From positions 16,925 through 28,425 of the forward strand of contig MU646577.1 in assembly GCA_026770585.1 (NCBI GenBank): 11,501 nt of DNA, read 5' to 3'. Below the pieces are notes generated by a model. It searched no databases. It was not told the origin of the DNA and was given only the letters and a program-made list of their open reading frames with translations. The translations under genes were made by a program, and so were the position numbers. Shown here one piece after another: positions 11,437-11,501 of the stretch. Within the stretch, counting starts at the first letter, position 1; the number at the start of each line of letters is the position of its first letter. The DNA comes from Baffinella frigidus (lineage: Eukaryota > Cryptophyceae > Cryptomonadales > Baffinellaceae).

Positions 11437-11501
11437 GACCCTTTCTTACCTGCATCCACACACACCCTTGATGAATGACCTTTTCCTGCCTACATCCCCC
11501 C
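11437..11501 (+). repeat. Partial 40-bp tandem repeat at right edge
   Basis: GACCCTTTCTTACCTGCATC (from 11437) and GACCTTTTCCTGCCTACATC (from 11477) are diverged copies spaced 40 bp. The array may continue outside the window. Confidence 0.6.

Overview
This window looks like repeat-rich nuclear DNA from a eukaryote, and I find no intact gene in it. About ten separate arrays of TTTAGGG-type heptamers (or their complement) interrupt the window. TTTAGGG is the telomere unit of land plants, many algae and some alveolates such as chromerids. Long GA, GT, AAG and GAA microsatellites, many fold-back elements and short coding-like scraps also argue against a bacterial origin. My best guess is an alga or chromerid-like protist with balanced base composition. 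The species assignment is inference at low confidence.

Layout. 1-990: GA microsatellite, two dispersed repeats, a 150-bp nested-palindrome element (610-759) and a telomere-like array. 990-2040: more microsatellite, two copies of an 82-bp coding-like block (1412-1493, 1623-1704), a 191-bp inverted-repeat element (1766-1956) and the first of four copies of a 57-bp coding-like block. 2100-3300: telomere-like arrays with short coding-like islands between them. 3300-5430: degenerate GTCAACTTAG clusters, a three-arm hairpin (4407-4470), a 34-bp palindrome (4676-4709) and a 145-bp fold-back (5135-5279). 5700-7370: purine microsatellites, diverged copies of a CCCTACGG-bearing repeat, a 148-bp inverted-repeat element (6592-6739) and telomere-like arrays. 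7400-8740: further copies of the 191-bp and 150-bp elements, a fold-back flanked by a duplicated 59-bp coding-like block, and arrays in the opposite (CCCTAAA) orientation. 9040-9850: several copies of another coding-like block, broken by an element fragment and by a 57-bp insert. 9850-11501: a fourth 191-bp element (inverted), two smaller fold-backs and perfect palindromes.

How it fits together. The region looks like a graveyard and nursery of miniature inverted-repeat elements (MITEs), fold-backs and exon-like fragments copied with one another. The clearest example is a 191-bp element and its neighbouring 57-bp coding-like block, which appear together at 1829-2040 and 9405-9628. The coding-like blocks have substitutions biased to synonymous sites in one reading frame. 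They are too short and interrupted to be genes here, and their strand is partly ambiguous because the antisense frames also look protein-like. The many hairpins would be expected to feed small-RNA pathways if transcribed. That last point is inference.
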